Position numbers and translations under genes: made by a program | Origin: CAYJBH01 sp964369965 | GTDB lineage: Bacteria > Bacillota > Clostridia > Oscillospirales > Ruminococcaceae | Length of the DNA: 64,000 nt | Assembly: GCA_964369965.1 (NCBI GenBank) | Contig: CAYJGF010000002.1 | Coordinates: 62,001 to 126,000 of the forward strand | Reading direction: 5' to 3' | Notes under the pieces: model-generated | Databases searched by the model: none | What the model saw: the letters and a program-made list of their open reading frames with translations, nothing else | What the model was told of the DNA's origin: nothing | In this document: one piece after another, positions 42,708 to 51,241 of the stretch | Position numbering within the stretch: the stretch's first letter is position 1 | Layout of the letters: the number at the start of each line of letters is the position of its first letter

Positions 42708-44051
42708 CTAAATAACCCCTTGTGCCTTCATCGCGTCCGCTACCTTCATAAATCCGGCTACGTTTGCGCCGACAACGAGGTTGCCTTCACAGCCGCAGGT
42801 CTTGGAGGCCTCAAACGAATTCTTGAAGATATTGACCATGATGTCTTTAAGGCGCTTGTCCACCTCCTCAAAAGTCCAGGACAGGCGCAGGGAGTTCTGG
42901 CTCATCTCAAGACCACTGGTGGCAACACCGCCGGCGTTTGCCGCCTTGGCAGGGCCGAACATCATCTTGTTTGCAAGGAAAACCTCGACCGCCTCCGGTG
43001 TGCAGGGCATGTTCGCGCCCTCCGCAACCGCTATACAGCCGTTTGCCTGCAATGTTTTTGCGGCGGCACCGTCCAGTTCGTTCTGGGTGGCGCAGGGCAG
43101 TGCGATGTCACACTTAGTGCTCCAGATGCCGGCGCAACCCTCGGTGTAGGTGGCGTTGGTACGTGTTTTCACATATTCGCTGATCCTTGCGCGATCCTCC
43201 AACTTGATCTTCATGACCAATGCGAGGTCGATGCCGTCATTGTCGACGATGTAGCCGCCGCTGTCCGACAGGGCGATGACCTTAGCGCCGAGTGCGGTCG
43301 CCTTTTCCGTCGCATAAATAGCAACGTTGCCGCTGCCGCTGATGACAACTGTTTTATCCTTGAAAGAGGTGTTCGCCTGAACGTTCAACATCTCCTCGGT
43401 GAAGTAGCAAAGACCGTAGCCGGTTGCCTCGGGACGGGCAAGACTGCCGCCGTAGGACAGACCTTTGCCGGTCAAAACGCCGATCGACTCGTTGGTGATC
43501 TTTTTGTATTGACCGTACATAAAACCGATTTCACGACCGCCGACGCCGATATCACCGGCAGGTACGTCGGTGAACTGACCGATGTGACGATAAAGCTCCG
43601 ACATGAAACTCTGGCAAAAACGCATGACCTCGGCGTCGGACTTGCCCTTGGGGTCAAAGTCACTGCCGCCCTTGCCGCCGCCCATAGGCAGACCGGTCAG
43701 GCTGTTTTTAAATAGTTGCTCAAAACCGAGGAACTTGATAACCGATGCGGTGACGGTCGGGTGAAAGCGCAAACCGCCCTTATAAGGACCGATTGCCGAG
43801 TTGAACTGGCAACGAAAACCACGATTGACCTGCATGTTGCCGGCATCATCGACCCACGGCACACGAAACATAATAAAACGCTCCGGCTCGACCAATCGCT
43901 CCACAATGCCGCATTTTTCGATGGAGGGATCCTTTTCAACGAGGGCATCCAGCGACTCCAGCACCTCGGTGACCGCCTGCAAAAACTCCGGCTCGCCGGC
44001 ATTGCGTTTTTTGACCTGTTCAAATACATCGTTCAGATAGGTAGACTTCAT
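42708..44051 (-). CDS. gdhA: Glutamate dehydrogenase, NADP-type hexameric
   Basis: 447 residues, the length of the hexameric small-subunit enzyme. Motifs: GGGKGGSDFDPKGKS with the catalytic lysine, DVPAGDIGVGGREIGFMYGQYK and the dinucleotide site VISGSGNVAIYATEKA. It interconverts glutamate and 2-oxoglutarate plus ammonia; the family wording favours NADP(H). AAAGGA 7 bp before the ATG at 44051. A long opposite-strand open frame across it is only a shadow. Monocistronic with its own promoter. Confidence 0.95.
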   Translation of the reverse strand: MKSTYLNDVFEQVKKRNAGEPEFLQAVTEVLESLDALVEKDPSIEKCGIVERLVEPERFIMFRVPWVDDAGNMQVNRGFRCQFNSAIGPYKGGLRFHPTVTASVIKFLGFEQLFKNSLTGLPMGGGKGGSDFDPKGKSDAEVMRFCQSFMSELYRHIGQFTDVPAGDIGVGGREIGFMYGQYKKITNESIGVLTGKGLSYGGSLARPEATGYGLCYFTEEMLNVQANTSFKDKTVVISGSGNVAIYATEKATALGAKVIALSDSGGYIVDNDGIDLALVMKIKLEDRARISEYVKTRTNATYTEGCAGIWSTKCDIALPCATQNELDGAAAKTLQANGCIAVAEGANMPCTPEAVEVFLANKMMFGPAKAANAGGVATSGLEMSQNSLRLSWTFEEVDKRLKDIMVNIFKNSFEASKTCGCEGNLVVGANVAGFMKVADAMKAQGVI

Positions 44052-44084
44052 GATAATTCCTTTCAATATATAATTTCCTTACAT

Positions 44085-44113
44085 ATTATACAGTAATTTT
44101 TCTTTTTTTTCAA
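44085..44113 (-). promoter_or_regulatory. Sigma-A promoter of gdhA
   Basis: Minus strand TTGAAA (44108-44113), 17 bp, TATAAT (44085-44090), 34 bp upstream of the ATG. Confidence 0.8.
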
Positions 44114-44131
44114 GCAAAAATTTTTTATATA

Positions 44132-44160
44132 TTGAAAAAAAATTAAATATGATATATAAT
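44132..44160 (+). promoter_or_regulatory. Sigma-A promoter of rnpB
   Basis: TTGAAA (44132-44137), 17 bp, TATAAT (44155-44160), placing the start 7-8 nt later, exactly at the RNA's first stem. Confidence 0.85.
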
Positions 44161-44167
44161 ATATTAT

Positions 44168-44521
44168 AGAGTAGGCGATGCGACTGCTGACATACGGCTA
44201 AAGCTGTTTGTTAGAGGAAAGTCCGGGCATCACAGGACGAGGGTAGCTGTTAACGACAGCCGAGGGTGACCTTAGGGATAGTGCAACAGAGATATACCGC
44301 CGATTTTTTCGGCAAGGGTGGAAAGGCGAGGTAAGAGCTCACCGGTTTGACCGAGAGGTCAAAGCCATGTAAACCCTACCCGATGCAACACGAAATAGGG
44401 GTGTTTAACCATATCGGTTAATTAAGGTGGTCCGCTGCCCCAAAGTGGCTTTAGCCGCACCGGCGACGGGCGGCACAGATAGATGGTCGCATACTACAAA
44501 ACCCGGCTTATTGCCTACTCT
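44168..44521 (+). ncRNA. rnpB: RNase P RNA
   Basis: Catalytic RNA of RNase P. The terminal stem pairs AGAGTAGGC (44168-44176) with GCCTACTCT (44513-44521). Universally conserved stretches are in order: GAGGAAAGTCCGGGC, ACAGAGATATACCGCC, GGCGAGGTAAGAGCTCACC, the AGATAGATGGTCGC block and ACAAAACCCGGCTTA. Length about 354 nt. No terminator was seen before the next gene 34 nt on. Confidence 0.95.
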
Positions 44522-44555
44522 AATTTACTGCGTTTATTAAAGAAAGGAAATTATT

Positions 44556-44726
44556 ATGACTCATGTTATCACAATTAACGGCGCTACCTTGACAAACAGC
44601 GTAGAAAACGGCGGATGCGGCGAGTGTCAAACCTCTTGCCAATCGGCTTGCAAAACCTCCTGCACAGTTGCGAACCAGATGTGCGAAAATGCTAACAACA
44701 CACAAGAGCAAGAAGGCACACATTAG
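44556..44726 (+). CDS. scfA: SCIFF ranthipeptide precursor
   Basis: 56 residues, too short for most gene callers. Leader (MTHVITINGATLTNS) then a core GCGECQTSCQSACKTSC, six cysteines in all (residues 21, 24, 28, 32, 36 and 43). This is the six-cysteines-in-forty-five-residues peptide, nearly universal in Clostridia, in which a radical-SAM enzyme forms Cys-to-Thr or similar thioether links. Physiological role not settled. AAAGGAAA 7 bp before the ATG. Its stop directly abuts the maturase start (TAGATG). Confidence 0.95.
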   Translation: MTHVITINGATLTNSVENGGCGECQTSCQSACKTSCTVANQMCENANNTQEQEGTH

Positions 44727-46040
44727 ATGGTACATACATTTGAGCGAGGCGGTCTGTATTTAGTGCTGGATACCGAGAGCGGTGCGGTGCATGTGGTTGA
44801 TCGGCTTGCTTTTTTGTTACTTTTAGACGATATCAAGACGGCAAAGGATGAATTCTCCCTTGCTGAAATTGAACATGCAGACAAAGAGTTAAAGCAACTG
44901 CGGCGAGCAGGTCAACTTTATACCGATGAAAATAGTGATGCAAAACAAAAAGCCGAGCAGGCAAAGCCGATTTTAAAGGCGATGTGCCTGCATATGGCTC
45001 ATGCCTGCAACATGGAGTGTCGCTACTGCTTTGCAAAGGGCGGTCTTTTTGGTGGGAAATGGGAGCTGATGTCCCTCGAAGTTGCAAAAAAGTCGATAGA
45101 CATGCTGTGCGAGAAATCCGCAGGGCGCAGAAATTTGGAGGTCGATTTTTTCGGCGGTGAACCGCTTTTAAACTTTGATGTGATAAAAAAAACGGTTGCC
45201 TACGCAAGGACGCTGGAAAAACCTCATAATAAACGCTTTCGGTTTACTCTCACCACCAACGGTCTGCTTTTAAACGATGAAATGTCCGACTTTATCAATG
45301 CCGAGATGGATAATATCGTCCTCTCCCACGACGGCAGGAAGAACATTAACGATCAAAATCGCAAAACGCTCGGGGGGGAGGGGACACATGACCTTATCAC
45401 CGACCGATATAAAACACTTTTGTCGAAACGCGGCAAAAAAAGCTACTATGTGAGGGGGACGTTTACGAGGGACAACCTCGACTTTCACAGCGACGTCTTT
45501 TATCTTGCAAAACAGGGGTTTGAGAACCTGTCGATAGAGCCGGTATCGTCCGATAATGAGCACTTTTCGCTCGGCGAGGAGCATCTGCCCAAAATTGCAA
45601 AGGCATATGAGCGAATTTTTGACAGAATGTGTGAGGGTGACAGCTTTCTTTTTTTTCACCTTATGGCGGATCTGACGGGCGGTCCCTGTGCGATAAAAAG
45701 GATACGCGGTTGCGGTGCCGGCTGTGAGTATTTGGCGGTCACCCCGACCGGCGAACTCTACCCTTGCCACCAGTTTGTGGGTAATGAAGGGTATCGCCTC
45801 GGAAATATCGATGAGGGTGTCACAAACGTGCAGATAGGAGAAGTGTTTTTTAACACGACCCTTTTGACAAAATCGGAGTGTCAAGAGTGTTTCGCAAAAT
45901 ATTTTTGCAGTGGAGGTTGCGCCGCGGCGAGCTTTAATGCGACCGGCGATATAAAGGGGCAGGATAGGATGTATTGCGAGCTTATGAGGATGCGCACCGA
46001 GTTTGCCATTGCACTCAGCGCAAAAAAAGCACTTTTGTGA
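44727..46040 (+). CDS. scfB: Thioether cross-link-forming SCIFF peptide maturase
   Basis: 437 residues: an N-terminal peptide-recognition region (about 1-80), radical SAM barrel with CNMECRYCF near residue 93, and a C-terminal SPASM domain with cysteines in GAGCEY, PTGELYPCHQF, CQECFAKYFCSGGC. It installs gamma-thioether bonds in ScfA. Overlapping stop/start with scfA indicates coupled translation. The known partner peptide next door makes the call secure. Confidence 0.95.
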   Translation: MVHTFERGGLYLVLDTESGAVHVVDRLAFLLLLDDIKTAKDEFSLAEIEHADKELKQLRRAGQLYTDENSDAKQKAEQAKPILKAMCLHMAHACNMECRYCFAKGGLFGGKWELMSLEVAKKSIDMLCEKSAGRRNLEVDFFGGEPLLNFDVIKKTVAYARTLEKPHNKRFRFTLTTNGLLLNDEMSDFINAEMDNIVLSHDGRKNINDQNRKTLGGEGTHDLITDRYKTLLSKRGKKSYYVRGTFTRDNLDFHSDVFYLAKQGFENLSIEPVSSDNEHFSLGEEHLPKIAKAYERIFDRMCEGDSFLFFHLMADLTGGPCAIKRIRGCGAGCEYLAVTPTGELYPCHQFVGNEGYRLGNIDEGVTNVQIGEVFFNTTLLTKSECQECFAKYFCSGGCAAASFNATGDIKGQDRMYCELMRMRTEFAIALSAKKALL

Positions 46041-46049
46041 TTAAACCCC

Positions 46050-46078
46050 TTTACAGCAAAGTTAAATTATTGTAAAAT
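46050..46078 (+). promoter_or_regulatory. Sigma-A promoter of the pyrH-polC operon
   Basis: TTTACA (46050-46055), 17 bp, TAAAAT (46073-46078). pyrH begins 33 bp later. Confidence 0.75.
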
Positions 46079-46111
46079 ATAGATGATATATTATTTCTGA
46101 GGATGAATTTG

Positions 46112-46819
46112 ATGAACAACAAAAAAAGGCGCGTTCTTTTAAAGCTGTCGGGGGAGGGGCTTGCCGGTGATAGCGGTTTTTCCATCGACCCGGTATGCCT
46201 TGAGTCGACTGCCAAGGCGATAGCTCACGCGGTGAGTGACGAGGTTCAGCTCGGCATTGTGGTCGGCGGCGGCAACTTCTGGCGTGGTCGCACAAGCGGC
46301 GACATGACACGGCAGGTTGCGGACGATATCGGGATGCTTGCCACCGTCATGAACGCCCTCGCAGTGTCGGACGCACTGCAAAAAAAGGGACTTAAATCGG
46401 TGGTGCTCAGCTCACAGGAAATGCCACAGCTATGTGAGGTATATAAAAGGGAGACCGCGATATCCTACCTTGAAAAGGGCTACATAGTGTTTTTTGCAGG
46501 CGGTACCGGCAACGGATTTTTCTCTACCGACTCGGCGGCGGCACTTCGCGCATTGCAAATTGACGCCGATATTGTCCTCAAATCCACCATGGTGGACGGC
46601 GTGTATGACAAAGACCCGAAAAAACACCCCGATGCGAAAAAATATGATACAATCACATTCAGTGAGGTTTTGGCGAAAAACCTTTCAGTGATGGATGCGA
46701 CCGGCGCATCGCTGTGTCGAGATTACGGCATGTCCATGATGGTTTTTGACGGCAGTGCCGAGCAAAATATAATCGACGCTGTCCGCGGCAAAGCGGTTGG
46801 CACGTTGGTTAAGGAATAA
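46112..46819 (+). CDS. pyrH: UMP kinase
   Basis: 235 residues, amino-acid-kinase fold. LKLSGEGL near residue 10, GGGNFWRG, TGNGFFSTDSAAALRA and DGVYDKDPKK match UMP kinase, which makes UDP and is allosterically controlled in bacteria. ATG at 46112 has GAGG 9 bp upstream; the in-frame ATG at 46103 would sit on that site. First gene of the conserved operon pyrH-frr-uppS-cdsA-dxr-rseP-ispG-polC. Confidence 0.95.
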   Translation: MNNKKRRVLLKLSGEGLAGDSGFSIDPVCLESTAKAIAHAVSDEVQLGIVVGGGNFWRGRTSGDMTRQVADDIGMLATVMNALAVSDALQKKGLKSVVLSSQEMPQLCEVYKRETAISYLEKGYIVFFAGGTGNGFFSTDSAAALRALQIDADIVLKSTMVDGVYDKDPKKHPDAKKYDTITFSEVLAKNLSVMDATGASLCRDYGMSMMVFDGSAEQNIIDAVRGKAVGTLVKE

Positions 46820-46847
46820 ATTCAATTTAAAAGGAGAGGTGATTTAT

Positions 46848-47402
46848 ATGAGTGAGATGACCCAAAAATACGAAAAAAAGATGGACGAAGTTTTAGATAG
46901 GCTGTTAAAGGAGTTGACCAACATCCGTGCAGGTCGTGCAAATCCATCCATTCTTGACAAAATTTCCATCGACTATTACGGCACCGACACGCCGATAAAT
47001 CAGGTCGCCGCCGTCGCAACGCCGGAGGCAAGATTGTTGACCATATCGCCGTGGGACCCCTCGCTGATTTCGGTCATCGAAAAGGCGATACTAAAATCGG
47101 ACCTCGGGCTTAACCCGACCAACGACGGCAAGGTCATGCGCCTTAACTTCCCCGCGCCGACCGAGGAGCGCAGAAAGGCGCTTTCAAAAGAGGTTCACAC
47201 CTACTGTGAGGAGGCTAAGGTTGCGGTGCGTAACGTGCGCCGTGATGCGATAGACAAGTTTAAGGCGATGAAAAAAGCGTCGGAAATTACCGAGGATGAC
47301 CTCAAAGACCTCGAGAACGAGACCCAAAAAATCACCGACAAAAAAATAAAAGCTCTTGATGAGATTTACAACAACAAACATAAAGAGATAATGGAGATAT
47401 GA
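46848..47402 (+). CDS. frr: Ribosome recycling factor
   Basis: 184 residues, standard length. Three-helix-bundle protein with RAGRANPSILDKISIDYYG and ISPWDPSLI; with EF-G it splits post-termination ribosomes. AAGGAGAGGTGA lies just upstream of ATG 46848, so the longer frame from 46797 is rejected. Overlaps uppS by 4 bp (ATGA). Confidence 0.96.
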   Translation: MSEMTQKYEKKMDEVLDRLLKELTNIRAGRANPSILDKISIDYYGTDTPINQVAAVATPEARLLTISPWDPSLISVIEKAILKSDLGLNPTNDGKVMRLNFPAPTEERRKALSKEVHTYCEEAKVAVRNVRRDAIDKFKAMKKASEITEDDLKDLENETQKITDKKIKALDEIYNNKHKEIMEI

Positions 47403-48103
47403 CCGACGCTTTTTTAGGCTTAAACATCGGTATTATAATGGACGGCAACGGCAGATGGGCAAAAAAGAACCATCTGCCACGCTATGTAGGGCACCGAAAG
47501 GGTGCCGAGGTATTTACAGATATAGTTAAATACTGCAACCAAAGAAAAGTTAATTCCGTTGTGTTTTATGCTTTTTCTACCGAGAACTGGAAGCGATCGA
47601 CCGAGGAGGTCAATAACCTTATGCAACTCTTTAAAGAGTATCTGATTAAGGCGTTTGACCATGAAAAAGACAACAACCGCGTCATATTTATCGGTGAACG
47701 AAATGGGCTGTCGACCGACCTGGTCAATCTGATGGAAAGGATAGAAAAAGGCAGTGCCGACAAAACCGGCATGACACTATATGTAGCGGTCAACTACGGT
47801 GGGCGTGCGGAGCTAACGTCTGCGATGAAAAAAATCTCCCAAAGCGTGAAAGACGGTGAGTTTAACCCCGACGATATAACCGAACAGACTATATCCGACA
47901 GTATCTACACTCCTGACATGCCGAACGTTGACCTAATTATACGACCATCGGGGGAACAACGCCTATCCAACTTTTTGATTTGGCAGGCGGCTTATGCCGA
48001 GTTTGTCTACATGGATGTGCTCTGGCCGGATTTCACCTCTGCCGATTTAGATAATGCGGTCTCGCAATATGCTGATAGAAACCGACGTTTCGGTGGCAGA
48101 TAG
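47399..48103 (+). CDS. uppS: Isoprenyl (undecaprenyl) diphosphate synthase
   Basis: 234 residues. IIMDGNGRWAKKNHLPRYVGH holds the catalytic Asp and phosphate-binding residues; FSTENWKRS, VAVNYGGRAE and LIIRPSGEQRLSNFL follow. It makes the C55 lipid carrier for wall synthesis. Two copies of the TYGACC-N5-GGTCRA palindrome are embedded (47597 and 47711), encoding STEEVN and STDLVN at positions that vary in the family. Confidence 0.95.
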   Translation: MTDAFLGLNIGIIMDGNGRWAKKNHLPRYVGHRKGAEVFTDIVKYCNQRKVNSVVFYAFSTENWKRSTEEVNNLMQLFKEYLIKAFDHEKDNNRVIFIGERNGLSTDLVNLMERIEKGSADKTGMTLYVAVNYGGRAELTSAMKKISQSVKDGEFNPDDITEQTISDSIYTPDMPNVDLIIRPSGEQRLSNFLIWQAAYAEFVYMDVLWPDFTSADLDNAVSQYADRNRRFGGR

Positions 48104-48128
48104 AGTCATATATAACGGAGATTTTTGC

Positions 48129-48989
48129 ATGAAAAAAAGACTGTTCTCGGCGGCTTTCGGTCTCACACTCCTTGCGGTGGTGACCGTGTTATTTTTCACG
48201 CCGATTTTTAATATCATCGCGGTCATTATACTTGCCGCGGCTTTATATGAGATTTACCGCTCGTTCGGTGGTGTGGGTCTACCCATCCTTATCGGCGAGT
48301 GGATTTTGTGTTTTTTCATACTTTTTTCAAACGAAAAGATTATAATTGAGAATATCTTCATCGCTTTCTTTGCCTTTGCGATTTTGGTCATAATCTGTAT
48401 ACTGCGCGACCCGGAGCGATATCATATCAAGGAGATTGGCGGTCAATTGACCTACAGCGCGATGGTGATATTCTGCTTTTATTCCTTTTTATTCTTCAAA
48501 TTCGAACTTGCCGACCTTCCGAGCCGATACGACGCGGTCTATCTCATGTACATGGTCATGTGGGTGGCATGGGGCGCCGACATCTTCGCCTTTTTGGTCG
48601 GCTCCAAGCTCGGTCGTCGCAAACTTGCCCCTAATATCAGCCCGAACAAGACGGTGGAGGGCGCAATGGGGGCATTTGTCGGTGCATTTTTCTTCGCGAT
48701 TGTGGTGACGCTGTTGCATCTCGGCGCGATGAGCATTACCGGCTTTGAAACGTCTGTTACACTAGACCTCCCCTATGTTTTGATCTTGTTAGTCGTCTCG
48801 ATCATAGGCACAATATTGTCAATCATGGGCGATTTGTTCGCCTCGGTGGTCAAAAGGCAGTGCCACATTAAGGATTTCGGCAAGCTCATACCCGGACACG
48901 GCGGCATAATGGATAGGTTTGACAGTCTTTTGCTCGTTGCACCGCTGTTTGTCATTATTTTAAAACTGCCGATATATAATTTAATGTAG
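48129..48989 (+). CDS. cdsA: Phosphatidate cytidylyltransferase
   Basis: 286 residues, seven to eight membrane helices. The C-terminal CDP-alcohol signature is present (GDLFASVVKRQCHIKDFGKL, then PGHGGIMDRFDSLL). Makes CDP-diacylglycerol for phospholipid synthesis. ATG 48129 has GGAG 8 bp ahead. Confidence 0.95.
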   Translation: MKKRLFSAAFGLTLLAVVTVLFFTPIFNIIAVIILAAALYEIYRSFGGVGLPILIGEWILCFFILFSNEKIIIENIFIAFFAFAILVIICILRDPERYHIKEIGGQLTYSAMVIFCFYSFLFFKFELADLPSRYDAVYLMYMVMWVAWGADIFAFLVGSKLGRRKLAPNISPNKTVEGAMGAFVGAFFFAIVVTLLHLGAMSITGFETSVTLDLPYVLILLVVSIIGTILSIMGDLFASVVKRQCHIKDFGKLIPGHGGIMDRFDSLLLVAPLFVIILKLPIYNLM

Positions 48990-49000
48990 AGGTTTCACAG

Positions 49001-50152
49001 GTGAAAAATCTTGTCCTTTTGGGTTCGACCGGCTCTATCGGTCGACAGACACTAAAAATTCTGCCAAAACTTGACTACAAAGTCTTGGCAATGTCCTGCC
49101 ATAAAAATACCGAGCTTTTTTCGCATCAAATGGAGCTTTTTCGGCCGAAATACATCGCAGTGACCGACAAAGAGGCGGCGAAAAAAATAAAAATCAGCAA
49201 AAATGTTAAAGAGTTTTTTATAGGGGATAACGCCGCAGAGCGTCTTTGTGAGCTGCCTGAGATGAAAAAAGGCGATGTCGTTCTCAATGCTATTGTCGGT
49301 ATTGCCGGTTTAAAAGCGACCCTTACCTCGCTGAATAACGGTATAAATGTTGCACTTGCAAACAAAGAAAGTCTCGTTGTAGGTGGACGGCTTGTCACCA
49401 CTGCCGCAAAAAAATTTGGCGCAAAATTAATCCCTGTCGACAGTGAGCACAGCGCAATTTTTCAATGCTTACAGGGAAAAGGGGACAGGAGCAATTTAAA
49501 AAAAATATGGCTAACCGCGAGCGGAGGGCCTTTTTTTGGCAAGACTAAGGAGGAACTCTCGGCAATGAGGGCGTCCGACGCGCTCAAACACCCCAACTGG
49601 AACATGGGTCAAAAAATAACCATCGACAGTGCTACACTCATGAACAAAGGGCTGGAGGTTATCGAGGCGGCATTCCTCTTTGATCTGATGCCGAGTGAAA
49701 TATCAGTGGTGGTTCACCGACAGAGCATTGTGCATTCCATGGTGGAATTTTGCGACGGCGCACTGCTCGCCCAGCTCGGCACACCGGACATGGCGGTGCC
49801 GATAGGATATGCGCTCTCCTATCCAAAACGCGCAAACGGCATTGCGAGCGTACCGGACATCATGTCCATGTCACTCACATTTGACCCACCGGACGAAGTG
49901 GCTTTCCCTTGCCTTGCGGCGGCAAAAAAAGCGCTCGAAATCGGAGGGCTTGCACCCTGTATTGTCAACGGCGCGAACGAAGCGGCGGTGGAGTTGTTTT
50001 TGGAAGATAAGATAGGGTTTAACGATATAGGTCGTTTGGTAATCAGCTCACTTTCCACTATTGACCGGAATGGTCAATCGAACGAATACACTCTTGAAGA
50101 TATTATGAATGCCGATAGATTGGCGAGAGATTTTGTATTTAACAACATTTAG
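49001..50152 (+). CDS. dxr: 1-deoxy-D-xylulose 5-phosphate reductoisomerase
   Basis: 383 residues, GTG start. NADPH site LLGSTGSIGRQTL at the N-terminus; ALANKESLV, DSEHSAI, TASGGPF and ATLMNKGLEVIEA follow. Commits the MEP pathway to isoprenoids. A palindrome copy lies at 50061-50077, here out of phase with the usual one (encoding IDRNGQ). Stop is directly followed by the next gene. Confidence 0.95.
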   Translation: MKNLVLLGSTGSIGRQTLKILPKLDYKVLAMSCHKNTELFSHQMELFRPKYIAVTDKEAAKKIKISKNVKEFFIGDNAAERLCELPEMKKGDVVLNAIVGIAGLKATLTSLNNGINVALANKESLVVGGRLVTTAAKKFGAKLIPVDSEHSAIFQCLQGKGDRSNLKKIWLTASGGPFFGKTKEELSAMRASDALKHPNWNMGQKITIDSATLMNKGLEVIEAAFLFDLMPSEISVVVHRQSIVHSMVEFCDGALLAQLGTPDMAVPIGYALSYPKRANGIASVPDIMSMSLTFDPPDEVAFPCLAAAKKALEIGGLAPCIVNGANEAAVELFLEDKIGFNDIGRLVISSLSTIDRNGQSNEYTLEDIMNADRLARDFVFNNI

Positions 50153-50164
50153 GTGGTATTTAAT

Positions 50165-51202
50165 TTGTCTGTTTTTTTGACAGGATTAGCGACTTTGCTA
50201 ATATTTGGACTGGTAATATTTATTCATGAGCTCGGGCATTTTTTGACCGCAAAAAAATTCGGTGTTAAGGTTAACGAGTTTGCACTCGGGATGGGTCCTG
50301 CCATCCTTTCATTTAAACGTGGCGATACACTTTATCGGTTGCGATTGCTCCCTATCGGTGGTTTTGTGGCGATGGAGGGTGAGGATGAAGTGAGTGAGGA
50401 AGACGGCTCTTTTTCAGGGCTCCCCAAGATTAAAAAGGCAGTTATACTCGTAGCCGGTGCATTTATGAATTTAGTGCTGGGATTTATCGTGTTGACCATA
50501 GTGGTCAGTAACACCGAGCTCATTGCAACACGCACCATAAGCAGTTTCACCGAAGGGAATGGCTCTCTCGAGGAGAGTGGTCTCATGGTGGGTGACACAA
50601 TTGTCGGGGTCAACGGCCGGCGAGTTTTTATCGCTAATGACATAATGTACGAGCTTGCAAGAACGGAGGAAAACTCGGCACAACTCACGGTACAGCGTGA
50701 CGGTGAGACTGTGGACATTGAAAATGTCACCTTTGAGACCATCGAGCATGAGGACGGCTATATCCAGTTTATCCCCGGATTTACCGTCTACGGTGCCGAA
50801 AAAACGGTGTTGAACGTTCTACAGGAGGCAGGAAATTACACCCTATCGCTTGCACGTGTTATCTTCCTCTCGCTCATTGACCTTGTCACCGGTCGTGTGC
50901 CGATTAACAACCTGTCCGGCCCTGTGGGCATAATCACCGTCATTAACGATGCCGTCTTAATGGGCATGGAACAACTGTTGTTAATACTTGCGCTTTTGAC
51001 GGTAAACCTCGGTATATTCAATCTGTTACCCATGCCGGCACTGGACGGTGGGCGGTTGTTCTTCCTGCTTATTGAAGCTATTATCCGTCGACCGATACCG
51101 CAAAAATATGAGATTGCGATAAACGGAGCCGGTTTTATACTATTGATGGGACTTATGTTGTTCGTTACCTTTAACGACGTGTCTCGACTGCTTGATTTTT
51201 AA
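50165..51202 (+). CDS. rseP: Site-2 protease RseP (M50 metalloprotease)
   Basis: 345 residues. Zinc motif IHELGHFLTAKKFG in the first membrane helix, a PDZ domain (about 115-200), and LLPMPALDGGRL with the third ligand. Cleaves membrane-spanning substrates such as anti-sigma factors. TTG at 50165 (MSVFLTGL) is favoured: AGGTGG at 50151-50156 is 8 bp ahead; a GTG at 50153 is the alternative. Carries a palindrome at 50492-50508 (LTIVVS). Confidence 0.92.
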   Translation: MSVFLTGLATLLIFGLVIFIHELGHFLTAKKFGVKVNEFALGMGPAILSFKRGDTLYRLRLLPIGGFVAMEGEDEVSEEDGSFSGLPKIKKAVILVAGAFMNLVLGFIVLTIVVSNTELIATRTISSFTEGNGSLEESGLMVGDTIVGVNGRRVFIANDIMYELARTEENSAQLTVQRDGETVDIENVTFETIEHEDGYIQFIPGFTVYGAEKTVLNVLQEAGNYTLSLARVIFLSLIDLVTGRVPINNLSGPVGIITVINDAVLMGMEQLLLILALLTVNLGIFNLLPMPALDGGRLFFLLIEAIIRRPIPQKYEIAINGAGFILLMGLMLFVTFNDVSRLLDF

Positions 51203-51241
51203 TATTGACCATATCGGTCAACAAGGATAAGGATATTTGTT

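Noticed and set aside
42591..43715. 374-aa open frame on the + strand opposite gdhA
   Set aside because: Antisense shadow of gdhA; no family, no binding site, composition follows the opposite codons.
44345..44364. TTGACC-GAGA-GGTCAA inside rnpB, resembling the dispersed palindrome
   Set aside because: Spacer is 4, not 5, and it forms a normal RNase P RNA stem-loop.
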